DNA of 30,116 nucleotides, from NCBI GenBank assembly GCA_028711825.1, contig JAQTRM010000007.1, positions 1 to 30,116 of the forward strand, read 5' to 3'. This DNA comes from Candidatus Omnitrophota bacterium. Lineage in GTDB: Bacteria; Omnitrophota; Gorgyraeia; Gygaellales; Profunditerraquicolaceae. The notes below the pieces were generated by a model. It was not told the DNA's origin. It made no database searches and worked only from the letters and a program-made list of their open reading frames with translations. A program made the translations under genes and the position numbers. Shown here piece after piece: positions 22,880-30,116 of the stretch (the stretch's first letter is position 1; each line of letters opens with the position of its first letter).

Positions 22880-23881
22880 ATGGTTCCAGAACATTTAACC
22901 GGTAAAAACAGGAAAATTTTTGTGGCGGCCGCCGCGGGGTTGCTGCTGGCCTGCGGTTTTTATTTTTCCTTCCGTTATTATACTCATTTTAAAGAGATTC
23001 GCAGACAGCAGGAGATCTTTCGGATGCGGGAGGCCGCCTGGGAGAGGCTTAGGATCGGCCTCGGCCGGGAGATTTTCCGTTTTAAAGGGCAGGCAGGTAT
23101 TGTCGTCAAGGATTTAAAGTTTAACCGGGAGCTTTTTTACCGGAAAGATTTTCCTTTTCCTTCTGCCAGCCTGGTAAAGCTTCCGATTATGGCCGCTTGT
23201 TTTTCCGCCGTCCGGGAAGGCCGCCTCGACCTTAGCCGCCAGGTGGCTTTAAAGAGCAGCGATAAGTTTGGCGGTTCGGGGATGCTTAAAAGCGTGCGGC
23301 CCGGCACGGTTTTTACGGTAGAGGAGCTTATCGGCTTGATGATCTATGAAAGCGATAATACCGCCACTAATATCCTTACTACCCTGCTGGGGATGGATTA
23401 TTTAAACAGCGCTTTTGTCTCCCTGGGGTTGACAAATACCAACCTTTCGAGGAGGGTGGCGGATTTCCGTTCCCGCGACCGGGGGATTGAAAATTATACT
23501 ACCGCCGAGGATGTTTCTTCTATCCTGGAGCGTATTTACCGCGGCACCCTCATCGACCGTGAGGTTTCCGAGCAGTGCCTGCGGATGCTTAAATTACAGC
23601 GGGTCAACGACCGCCTGCCGCGTTATCTCCCGGCGGATATTACCGTGGCCCACAAGACCGGTTTGGAACGGAATGTCTGCCACGACTCCGGGATTATTTT
23701 TTTCTGCGGCGGGGATTTTTTGGTCTGCGTCCTGACCCGCCATAATAATCCTCATTCTTACGCGGCGAAAAAATTCATCGCCCGGGTCGGGCTGCGGGTT
23801 TACGATTTTTCCCTGGAAATTTCAGGGCAGCCCGCAAAAAATACCGGGCCCCGGCGCATTGGAAAAAGGCGGATGGATTAA
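22880..23881 (+). CDS. Membrane-anchored class A beta-lactamase-like serine hydrolase
   Basis: From ATG 22880 (AAGGAG just upstream; GTG 22868 is an alternative) the 333-residue protein has a signal anchor (about residues 10-32) and a periplasmic beta-lactamase2 domain. The active-site triad of motifs is intact: Ser97-x-x-Lys100 (SLVK), Ser158-Asp159-Asn160 and Lys259-Thr-Gly. I find no ExxLN omega-loop that holds the deacylating glutamate of true class A enzymes; the corresponding stretch reads RDRGIENYTT. It is therefore more likely a penicillin-binding or peptidoglycan-processing hydrolase than a resistance enzyme. It shares its leader element with the response regulator. Confidence 0.85.
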   Translation: MVPEHLTGKNRKIFVAAAAGLLLACGFYFSFRYYTHFKEIRRQQEIFRMREAAWERLRIGLGREIFRFKGQAGIVVKDLKFNRELFYRKDFPFPSASLVKLPIMAACFSAVREGRLDLSRQVALKSSDKFGGSGMLKSVRPGTVFTVEELIGLMIYESDNTATNILTTLLGMDYLNSAFVSLGLTNTNLSRRVADFRSRDRGIENYTTAEDVSSILERIYRGTLIDREVSEQCLRMLKLQRVNDRLPRYLPADITVAHKTGLERNVCHDSGIIFFCGGDFLVCVLTRHNNPHSYAAKKFIARVGLRVYDFSLEISGQPAKNTGPRRIGKRRMD

Positions 23882-23961
23882 GTGCTTGCGGCGGGTTTTT
23901 ATTTGCAGTAAAATAAGATGTTTCCGCGGAGAAAACCGCTTTAAGGCGCCCGTAAAATTGA

Positions 23962-23989
23962 TAGACAAAAGCGGGGTTATTGCTAAAAT
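23962..23989 (+). promoter_or_regulatory. Probable extended -10 promoter before the histidine kinase
   Basis: TAGACA at 23962-23967, a 16-nt spacer and TAAAAT at 23984-23989 preceded by TGC. Confidence 0.5.
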
Positions 23990-24083
23990 ATAAAATGAAA
24001 GGGTTTTAATCCTTCGCGGAAATTCCCGGAGGTTTTTCTGCCCGGAGTTCAGGCCGGTAAGGCTTCACAAAGGAAGGTAGTTT

Positions 24084-25502
24084 ATGCATCAGGTACAATT
24101 GCTTTTTTTTCTTATTTCGATCGCAAGCTTCTTAAGCGCCATGATCCTCATCCGTTGGTCGAGGCTGCCGCTCGGGGTAAAGGTGAAAGAAGAATATGCC
24201 CGCAGGAGCAAGAAGTCTTCGGCGGCAGGCTTCGAACCCGAGGATTCGTTCCGGCAGGCGGTTTTTAAAGAAATGAGCCGGGTCCTGGATTCCAGGAAAC
24301 ACGGCAAGGAATTTACCGAGGAGTTATTCGAGCTTTTTAACCAGGAATTGAATAAAAAGATCAAGCAGAATACCCGGGAGGTCAGCAAGATTTACGAGGA
24401 TATTATCGATAAGAATTTCCGGGAAGAGGAGGTGTTGAAAAGTAAATATAATCACGCCTTGGCGGAGAAGAAACAGGCGGACGCGGTTATCCGCAGCGTG
24501 GCCGCCGGGCTTCTGGTTCTGGATGCCCAGGGCAAGGTGGTGATGATGAACCCCGCTCTGGAAAATATCCTGGGCGTAAGTAAAAAAGATAATTCCGGCA
24601 AGCCTATCGACGGAGGGTTGCAGGATGAGCGCCTGGCTTCGCTGCTTAAAGGTTCCGGCAAGGACGGCAAGGAGATCCAGCTGGTGAGCGAAGGCGAAAA
24701 GACAGGGAAGACTATCCGGGCCAGCAGCACGATCCTGGAGAATGAGGAAGGGCAGACGGTAGGCACGGTTTCTATTTTCAGCGATATTACCCAGCAGAAA
24801 GAACTTGAGCGGCTGAAGGATAGTTTTGTCGCCAATGTTACCCATGAATTACGTACTCCGCTGGTTTCGATCGACAAAGCGATCGGGCTTCTTTTGAATA
24901 AGGACGGAGGAGATTTGTCGGAAAGCCAGCAGCAGTTTCTTTCCATCGCTTCCAGAAATTGCAAGAGGCTGGGTCTTTTGATCAATGACCTTCTGGACCT
25001 TACCAAACTGGAAGCCGGCAAGATGAATATCAAATTGACGTCTTACCCTATCGGCAGGGTGATCGACGACTCAATCGAAGAATTGACTGCCTGGGCGAAT
25101 ACGAAATCGATGTCTATGGTCAAAAATATCCGCGATGGGCTGCCGGAAGTGAATATCGATCCTGCCCGGATCATCCGGGTCTTGAATAATCTGGTGGGCA
25201 ACGCGATCAAGTTTACCCCCAACGGCGGCACCATTACCGTGAGTGCCGGGTTGTATAATGATAGGGAGATAGTGGTGATGGTAGAGGATACCGGAGTGGG
25301 GATATCCAAAGATGAGCTTTGGAAGGTTTTCAGGAGATTCTATCAGACCGAAAAAAAAGTGTTTACGGATGTCAGCGGCACCGGAATCGGTCTTTCTATC
25401 GCCAAGGAGATTGTGGAATTGCACGGCGGCAAGATCTGGGTTGAAAGCGACAGCGGTAAAGGCGCGAAATTCAGCTTTACCCTGCCTTTGAGCAAAACTT
25501 GA
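24084..25502 (+). CDS. PAS-containing sensor histidine kinase
   Basis: This 472-residue kinase has a single N-terminal membrane helix with almost no periplasmic part, a helical region of about 100 residues, a PAS domain (residues ~130-245; VIRSVAAGLLVLD start), a HisKA domain with phosphorylated His254 in THELRTPL, and a HATPase domain (N box NLVGNAIKF, DTGVGIS, GTGIGLSIAKE). The lack of a sensor loop suggests it senses a cytoplasmic or membrane signal through PAS. AAGGAAGG precedes the ATG. The response regulator starts 25 nt after its stop. Confidence 0.95.
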   Translation: MHQVQLLFFLISIASFLSAMILIRWSRLPLGVKVKEEYARRSKKSSAAGFEPEDSFRQAVFKEMSRVLDSRKHGKEFTEELFELFNQELNKKIKQNTREVSKIYEDIIDKNFREEEVLKSKYNHALAEKKQADAVIRSVAAGLLVLDAQGKVVMMNPALENILGVSKKDNSGKPIDGGLQDERLASLLKGSGKDGKEIQLVSEGEKTGKTIRASSTILENEEGQTVGTVSIFSDITQQKELERLKDSFVANVTHELRTPLVSIDKAIGLLLNKDGGDLSESQQQFLSIASRNCKRLGLLINDLLDLTKLEAGKMNIKLTSYPIGRVIDDSIEELTAWANTKSMSMVKNIRDGLPEVNIDPARIIRVLNNLVGNAIKFTPNGGTITVSAGLYNDREIVVMVEDTGVGISKDELWKVFRRFYQTEKKVFTDVSGTGIGLSIAKEIVELHGGKIWVESDSGKGAKFSFTLPLSKT

Positions 25503-25527
25503 ATTCTAAAAAATAAGGAGATTGATA

Positions 25528-25917
25528 ATGGACGGAACGGGTATCAGGGTATTGGTGGTTGACGACGAGGCGGATTTCAGGAATCTGATGACTTTCTGGC
25601 TGGAGTCCAAGGGATATAAGGTTATCACCGCTCCCGACGGTAAAGCGGCGATCGAGCTGGTCAAGCAGAAGAAGGCGGATATCGTATTTATGGACTTGAG
25701 AATGCCGGTGATGGACGGGGTCGATGCCTTAAAGAGCATCAGGAGCTTTGACACCGTCACCCCGATTATTATTATCAGTTCGTATATCGCCGACCCGAAG
25801 ATCCAGGAGGCCCGGAGCCACGGCATGAGCGGCGTATTTTACAAAGGGGCGGATTTCGACGCCAGCCTTCCGCTGCTGGAGATGGTCTTGAGGACGCACC
25901 GGAACTTAAAGAAATAA
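25528..25917 (+). CDS. Single-domain response regulator paired with the kinase
   Basis: The ATG at 25528 is chosen because AAGGAG is 7 nt upstream. The product is 129 residues with the acidic pair in VDDEAD, phosphoacceptor Asp56 in FMDLRMPVMDG and the conserved Lys in FYKGADF. It has no DNA-binding or other output domain. It is the likely partner of the kinase encoded directly upstream, so the output of this pair must pass through a further protein. Confidence 0.93.
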   Translation: MDGTGIRVLVVDDEADFRNLMTFWLESKGYKVITAPDGKAAIELVKQKKADIVFMDLRMPVMDGVDALKSIRSFDTVTPIIIISSYIADPKIQEARSHGMSGVFYKGADFDASLPLLEMVLRTHRNLKK

Positions 25918-25962
25918 TTTCAGCAAATTTTGAAGAGGCGCGGTTTATACGTTCGCCGCATT

Positions 25963-26093
25963 TAAGAGCTATCGGCTCAGTATCAATCTAAGAAGTAAGC
26001 CCGGTTTTTAGGGCGGGGTATTCGGAGATTGATTTGAAGAAAAACGCGATAAATCTATTTCTCAGGGTTCGGCCCGGGAGGGCCGGGTTCCCT
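25963..26093 (+). ncRNA. Candidate structured RNA or leader
   Basis: Inside a 258-nt gap, ATCAATCT (25982-25989) pairs perfectly with AGATTGAT (26026-26033) and encloses a GCCC/GGGC hairpin (25999-26014). A second hairpin at 26064-26093 has AGGG/CCCT, an internal loop, then CGGCCC/GGGCCG closed by a GGGA (GNRA-type) tetraloop. An intrinsic terminator follows at 26098. No convincing promoter is visible, and I recognise no known RNA family. Confidence 0.4.
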
Positions 26094-26097
26094 CTGT

Positions 26098-26122
26098 CCG
26101 CCGCCCCTTGCGGCGGTTTTTT
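26098..26122 (+). terminator. Intrinsic terminator before purU
   Basis: CCGCCGC (26098-26104), loop CCCTT and GCGGCGG (26110-26116), followed by six T. It ends the kinase/regulator unit or the candidate RNA. Confidence 0.9.
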
Positions 26123-26175
26123 ATTTTCCGGGAGAGCAGGGAAGTTTAAGCTGTATTTAATCGGCGGGGGTATCT

Positions 26176-27018
26176 ATGCGTAAATTCGTTTTGTTATTTC
26201 GTTGCCGGGACCGCAAGGGTATTATCGCCCGGATCTCGGATTTTATTTTTAAAAACGGCGGTAATATCGTTACCGCCGACCAGCATAGCACCGATCCGCA
26301 AGGAGGGTATTTTTTTATCCGCGTGGAGTTCGTGATGGAGGAAGAAGGCTTCGGTTTACGCGGCCTCGTGGAGGCCTTCGATCCGGTGGGCCGGGAGTTT
26401 GAGGCGGATTGGAAGATTTATGACTGCGCAGAATCTTTGCGCATGGGGGTGCTTGTTTCCCGGCCGGACCATTGCCTGGAGGAGATACTTTATCTCTGGA
26501 ATGCCGGGGAGCTGAAAGTGAAGATACCGTTCGTCTTAAGTAACTGCGAAAAACACCGCAAACTGGTAACCGGTTACGGCATCCCGTTTTATTACCTGCC
26601 GGCGGATAAAGATAACCGCCGGGAGAATGAGATCCTTTCTTACGCCTCCGGCGCGACGGATTTTCTGGTCCTGGCGCGTTATATGCTGGTGCTTTCTCCG
26701 GAATTCCTTGTATCTTATAACAAAGATATTATCAATATTCATCACGGGTTCCTGCCTTCTTTTAAAGGCACCGACCCTTACGGCCAGGCGCTTGAGAAGG
26801 GGGTTAAGGTGATCGGTTCCACCGTGCATTTCGTGAACAACCTGCTGGATGAAGGGCCGATCATCGCCCAGGAAGTGGAGCATGTCTCTCACCGGGACAG
26901 CCGCCAGGACCTGATTGCCAAAGGCAGGCATTCCGAGAAAAAGGCATTGGATTACGCCTTGTCCAAATATATCGACCATCGTATTATCCGGTACGAAAAT
27001 AAAACAATCGTATTCTAA
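26176..27018 (+). CDS. purU: Formyltetrahydrofolate deformylase
   Basis: This 280-residue cytoplasmic enzyme hydrolyses 10-formyltetrahydrofolate to formate and tetrahydrofolate, balancing one-carbon pools or feeding formate to purine synthesis. An N-terminal ACT domain (residues ~1-85; LLFRCRDRKGIIARIS) precedes the formyltransferase fold. The catalytic residues fit: Asn187 and His189 in NIHHGFLP, and Asp225 in LLDEGPII. GGGGGT precedes the ATG. The crtI-like gene follows after 29 nt with its own GGGAGGAT ribosome binding site, so the two may be cotranscribed, but their functions are not obviously linked. Confidence 0.94.
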   Translation: MRKFVLLFRCRDRKGIIARISDFIFKNGGNIVTADQHSTDPQGGYFFIRVEFVMEEEGFGLRGLVEAFDPVGREFEADWKIYDCAESLRMGVLVSRPDHCLEEILYLWNAGELKVKIPFVLSNCEKHRKLVTGYGIPFYYLPADKDNRRENEILSYASGATDFLVLARYMLVLSPEFLVSYNKDIINIHHGFLPSFKGTDPYGQALEKGVKVIGSTVHFVNNLLDEGPIIAQEVEHVSHRDSRQDLIAKGRHSEKKALDYALSKYIDHRIIRYENKTIVF

Positions 27019-27047
27019 AAATCGGTTTTGCTCACCGGGAGGATAAG

Positions 27048-28493
27048 ATGCCAGAAAGAGTAGCGGTCCTGGGCGCGGGGGTGGGGGGATTGGCCGCGGC
27101 CAGCCGTCTTGCCAAAGACGGTTATCAGGTTGATGTTTATGAAAAGCTTCCGGCCTGCGGGGGGCGCAATAACCTGATATGCGAAGCCGGTTTTAAATTT
27201 GATACCGGGCCGTCTTTCGTGATGATGCCGGATTTTTTCGAGGAAATTTTTTCTTACTGCGGGCAGGATATCAAGGATTATCTCGACCTGCGCGTCCTGG
27301 AGAAAAGTTATAAGATCGTTTATGCCGACGGCAGGCAGTTTACCGTTCACCGCGACAGCAGGCTTACTCTCGGGGAGATGGAGAAGATCGAGCCGGGCTC
27401 TTCGGCGCGTTTCGAGGATTTCATCCTGGAGACCGGGAGGATCTACGGGTTGGTAAGGCCGCTGCTTTATAAATGCGTCACCTTAAAGGATCTTTTTAAT
27501 CCCGCTTACTTAAGTCTTGCCGGCAGGATCCGGGCGTTTGATTCATATTGGAAGCTGGCGCGGAAATATTTTAAGAGCCGGGAGCTTTGTTATGCCTTTA
27601 CATTTGAGGCGATGTTTATGGGGGTTTCCCCTTACCGGGCTCCCGCTTTTTACAGCGTGATCACTTATGCCGACCACGCGCAGAAAATCTTCCACTCTAT
27701 GGGAGGGATGTACCGCATCCCGCTGGCGCTGGAAAAACTCGCGTCCAGATTCGGAGCGAATTTTCATTACGGATGCGAGGTGGAAAAGATAGAAAAGGAA
27801 AACGGGAAATTTACCCTTTCCTGCGGCAATGAACGCTTTAAGGCGGATTACCTTGTGGTAAACGCCGATTACCCTTACACGCAGACTGATCTCTTAGACC
27901 GCCGGATACCGGATTTTGAATATTCCTGCTCAACCTATCTGGTATACCTGGGCTTAAAGCGGAAACTCGAAGGGTTGGAACATCACAACCTGTTTTTCAG
28001 CGGAGACCTCGATAAGAACCTGGACCAGATCTTTAAGAAAAAGACCGTTCCGGAAGACCCTTCTTTTTATGTGCATCTCCCCACCGTTACGGATCCTTCC
28101 CTGGCTCCGGAAGGCAAAGAGATAGTTTATCTTTTGATCCCGGTGCCGAACCTGAAAAACCCGCAGCACCGTTTTAAAGATCATGAATCCAGGATTCGGA
28201 AACAGGTTTTCGATAAGATAAATAAATCCTGCGGCTGCGACCTCGCAAAGCTGGTTGAAGTGGAGCGCCGGTTTTACCCGGAGGATTTCACCGGGCGTTA
28301 TAATATCAAGTTCGGCGCAACCTTCGGCCTGGCGCATAACCTCCTCCAGAGCGCTTTCTTTCGTCCCGCCAATAAAGACCCTAAACTCCGGAATTTGTAT
28401 TATGTGGGCGCCAGCACCCAGCCGGGGGGAGGGCTGCCGGTAGTGATCGCCGGATCCCGGATCGTCGCCGAGATGATTAAAAGGGGCGGATAG
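27048..28493 (+). CDS. CrtI-type phytoene/diapophytoene desaturase
   Basis: This 481-residue FAD enzyme begins with the dinucleotide-binding motif GAGVGG (residues 8-13) and GGRNN after the second strand, and ends with the family's C-terminal motif (YYVGASTQPGGG then GLPVVIAG). CrtI-type proteins desaturate C30 or C40 carotenoid precursors; which one cannot be decided here. Its 3' end overlaps ispH on the opposite strand by 17 nt (28477-28493), and the synthase gene is on the other side of ispH, so all three likely serve one isoprenoid pathway. It is a cytoplasmic or peripheral membrane protein. Confidence 0.9.
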   Translation: MPERVAVLGAGVGGLAAASRLAKDGYQVDVYEKLPACGGRNNLICEAGFKFDTGPSFVMMPDFFEEIFSYCGQDIKDYLDLRVLEKSYKIVYADGRQFTVHRDSRLTLGEMEKIEPGSSARFEDFILETGRIYGLVRPLLYKCVTLKDLFNPAYLSLAGRIRAFDSYWKLARKYFKSRELCYAFTFEAMFMGVSPYRAPAFYSVITYADHAQKIFHSMGGMYRIPLALEKLASRFGANFHYGCEVEKIEKENGKFTLSCGNERFKADYLVVNADYPYTQTDLLDRRIPDFEYSCSTYLVYLGLKRKLEGLEHHNLFFSGDLDKNLDQIFKKKTVPEDPSFYVHLPTVTDPSLAPEGKEIVYLLIPVPNLKNPQHRFKDHESRIRKQVFDKINKSCGCDLAKLVEVERRFYPEDFTGRYNIKFGATFGLAHNLLQSAFFRPANKDPKLRNLYYVGASTQPGGGLPVVIAGSRIVAEMIKRGG

Positions 28494-29322
28494 ACTCTAA
28501 TTTTTTGGTTACTTCTTTAATGCTTGATTCCGGGGTGGAAGCCCCCGCGGTGATCCCCACGCTTTCGGCGCCCTTCAGCCAGGATTTTTTAATTTCTCCG
28601 GCGGAATTTACCCGATAACTGCGCGGATTGATAGAATGTGATATTTCATAAAGCCTTTTGGTGTTGGCGCTGGTTTTGGATCCGATAATAATGACTACGG
28701 AGTTTTCTTTGGGCAGGTTTTTGATCTCTTCCTGTTTTATGCGGGTGGGGTTGCAGATAGTGTTGCAGAAAGAGACCTCCGGGATAAATTTACGCAGTAT
28801 CTCCAGAATTCTTTTGACGTTATCCATGTTTTGAGTTGACTGCACCACGATCCCGGCGCTCCGGATTTTTTTGACGCGCTCCAAAGGGATATTCTGCGGT
28901 TTATCGATCACCAGCGCTTTTTCCTTGAGCTGGCCTACGATCCCCCGGACTTCGTCATGTTTCTTGTCCCCGATAATGATGATACGGTATCCTTTTTTCT
29001 CCATTTCGCACGCGATTTTATGTATTTCTTTTACCATGGGGCAGGTGGCATCGATGATCCGGTAACCCCGCGCCAGGGCTTTCTCTATGACGGCCCGGGA
29101 AGATCCGTGCGCGCGGATAAGCAGGGTCTTGCCTTTGCCGTATGAAAGGCGGCTGATCTTTTTTATTCCCGCCCGGCGGACAGCTTCGACCACGATCTCA
29201 TTGTGCACGATATCCCCGAGCATATAAACTTTTTTCCGGGAGCCGGCGGTCTCAAGCGCCATGGTGATCGCCCGCTTAACCCCGGAACAGAAACCCGCGG
29301 ATTTTGCCAGATTGATCTTCAT
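28477..29322 (-). CDS. ispH: 4-hydroxy-3-methylbut-2-enyl diphosphate reductase
   Basis: This is the last enzyme of the methylerythritol phosphate pathway, which makes IPP and DMAPP with a [4Fe-4S] cluster. I use the start at 29322 (281 residues): GGGGAG is 7 nt upstream, and MKINLAKSAGFCSG is the usual start; an upstream in-frame ATG would add 17 unrelated residues. The cluster cysteines are 12, 94 and 190, with His40, His122 and Glu124 in KHDEVRG, and the TAGASTP motif near the end. Its ATG overlaps the stop of the crtB-like gene (ATGA), so the two are coupled. This suggests isoprenoid precursor supply is tied to carotenoid synthesis. Confidence 0.96.
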   Translation of the reverse strand: MKINLAKSAGFCSGVKRAITMALETAGSRKKVYMLGDIVHNEIVVEAVRRAGIKKISRLSYGKGKTLLIRAHGSSRAVIEKALARGYRIIDATCPMVKEIHKIACEMEKKGYRIIIIGDKKHDEVRGIVGQLKEKALVIDKPQNIPLERVKKIRSAGIVVQSTQNMDNVKRILEILRKFIPEVSFCNTICNPTRIKQEEIKNLPKENSVVIIIGSKTSANTKRLYEISHSINPRSYRVNSAGEIKKSWLKGAESVGITAGASTPESSIKEVTKKLESIRPF

Positions 29323-30116
29323 AAGTATTCTCCCCGGAGTAGTATCTTCAGGATTACCGCGATTTTTTTCCATTTACTCACCTGCGCCCGCCTGTTGAAT
29401 ACGTCATAGTTGTTTTTTCTGACCGCTTCCAGTATCAGGCGGTAATTTTCCAGCATCGCCAGCACCAGCAGCCTGCCGCGGCGGTTGTCGATCAACCTGA
29501 TCCCGGGCAGGGATTCGGTGTAAAATTTCATTGCGCGCCGGACCTGGAAACGCATGAATTCTTTGAATTTTTCATCATTGATCCCGTTTGCCAGTTGACT
29601 TTCGGATATTCCGAAAGAACACATTTCATCTAGCGGCAGGTATATTCTTCCCCGGTCCAGGTCTTCCCGGATATCGCGCAGGATATTGGTGAGCTGCATG
29701 GCGACACCCAGTTTTACGGCATAGGCCTGGGCGGCTTTGTCCCTGGAGCCGATAATTTTAAGCATCATCAATCCGACCACGCCGGCGGCCTGCCAGCAGT
29801 AAGCGTAAAGGGACGGGAAATCCGCGTAGCGTTTAACGCTAAGGTCTTTGCGCATCCCGTCGAGAAGTATCTTAAAGTAATCTTCCGGGATCCCGCAGGC
29901 TTTTACAGTGCATCCGAAAGCGGCAAGCAAAGGGTCTTTTATCTCTTCCCGGCCGCAGGCCAATGCTATTTTTTCGCTTAATTTGCGCAGGGCGCCTTCA
30001 GGGTCGGCGGATGAAGAGTTGTCTACCGCCTCGTCGCTTAAACGGCAGAGCGCGTAAATCGCGTAACTGGCGTATTTTTTTTCCGCCGGGAGCAGGAGGG
30101 ATGCCAGGTAAAATGT
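29319..30116 (-). CDS. CrtB-type phytoene/squalene synthase, start outside window
   Basis: The visible 265 residues make up most of the protein; the N-terminal end lies beyond the right edge and the frame stays open to base 30116. The first visible residues (FYLASLLLP) are the family's early helix, followed by the first aspartate-rich motif (LSDEAVD) and the second (RDIREDLDRGRIYLP), both required to bind the prenyl diphosphates. The product would be phytoene, diapophytoene or squalene. It overlaps ispH by four bases. An ATG at 29963 is internal and not the true start. Confidence 0.92.
   Translation of the reverse strand, partial: TFYLASLLLPAEKKYASYAIYALCRLSDEAVDNSSSADPEGALRKLSEKIALACGREEIKDPLLAAFGCTVKACGIPEDYFKILLDGMRKDLSVKRYADFPSLYAYCWQAAGVVGLMMLKIIGSRDKAAQAYAVKLGVAMQLTNILRDIREDLDRGRIYLPLDEMCSFGISESQLANGINDEKFKEFMRFQVRRAMKFYTESLPGIRLIDNRRGRLLVLAMLENYRLILEAVRKNNYDVFNRRAQVSKWKKIAVILKILLRGEYL

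Noticed and set aside
22880..23881. Antibiotic-resistance beta-lactamase
   Set aside because: The omega-loop glutamate motif is absent and the context is not mobile or resistance-related.
26061..26093. tRNA T-arm (GGGTTCGG)
   Set aside because: No acceptor stem, anticodon arm or D-arm can be built around it.
29320..29963. ATG at 29963 as the start of the synthase
   Set aside because: The frame stays open to the right edge and encodes the conserved first aspartate motif upstream of this ATG.

Overview
The window looks like chromosomal DNA from an uncultured diderm bacterium, most likely of the Omnitrophota (OP3) or a nearby PVC-type lineage. The basis for the placement is the mixture of a DUF481 outer-membrane protein, a DUF3568-type lipoprotein, an SGNH/TPR fusion, B12-dependent radical SAM enzymes, frequent Shine-Dalgarno sequences, sigma70-like promoters and dispersed GGGAC-ended palindromes. 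This is inference, since no rRNA or other marker is present.

Positions 43-4385 form a metalloid and metal handling island: a TM0996-type thioredoxin, a DGC-domain zinc-binding protein, ArsF-like and ArsG-like proteins, an Acr3 arsenite permease, a DsrE-family protein broken by an in-frame TAG, and a CDF zinc/cadmium exporter. Its genes overlap or nearly abut. A ~135-155 bp direct repeat brackets the DsrE-CDF part, and one copy supplies the last 18 codons of acr3. A 58-bp perfect palindrome follows that copy. Positions 4386-7286 hold an Spy-like periplasmic protein, an AlkD-type DNA glycosylase and two uncharacterised genes.

Positions 7461-12121 form a tightly coupled cassette: a membrane-anchored SGNH hydrolase with TPRs inserted in its fold, a PP-loop amidotransferase, two tiny membrane proteins resembling the SxtJ/SxtK partners, and a NodU/TobZ-type carbamoyltransferase. 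It looks like a dedicated pathway for amidating or carbamoylating a glycan or secondary metabolite, and it is the best candidate here for an undescribed system.

Positions 12336-21064 carry a CPA2 cation/proton antiporter fused to a PTS IIA domain, a DUF481 outer-membrane protein, a B12-binding radical SAM enzyme with two membrane proteins, a small exported protein whose start lies beside a repeat, a GT39-type glycosyltransferase, and a DUF1330/methyltransferase pair. Positions 21087-25917 are envelope stress and signalling genes: a membrane-anchored small heat-shock protein, a lipoprotein, an orphan response regulator, a class-A-like serine hydrolase and a histidine kinase/response regulator pair. 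The orphan regulator and the hydrolase are preceded by the same ~56-nt inverted-repeat element. A 258-nt intergenic stretch before purU contains several hairpins and an intrinsic terminator.

The right end encodes isoprenoid and carotenoid functions: a CrtI-type desaturase on the plus strand, converging on ispH and a CrtB-type synthase (truncated by the window edge) that are translationally coupled on the minus strand. No tRNA, rRNA, CRISPR array or intact transposase was seen.
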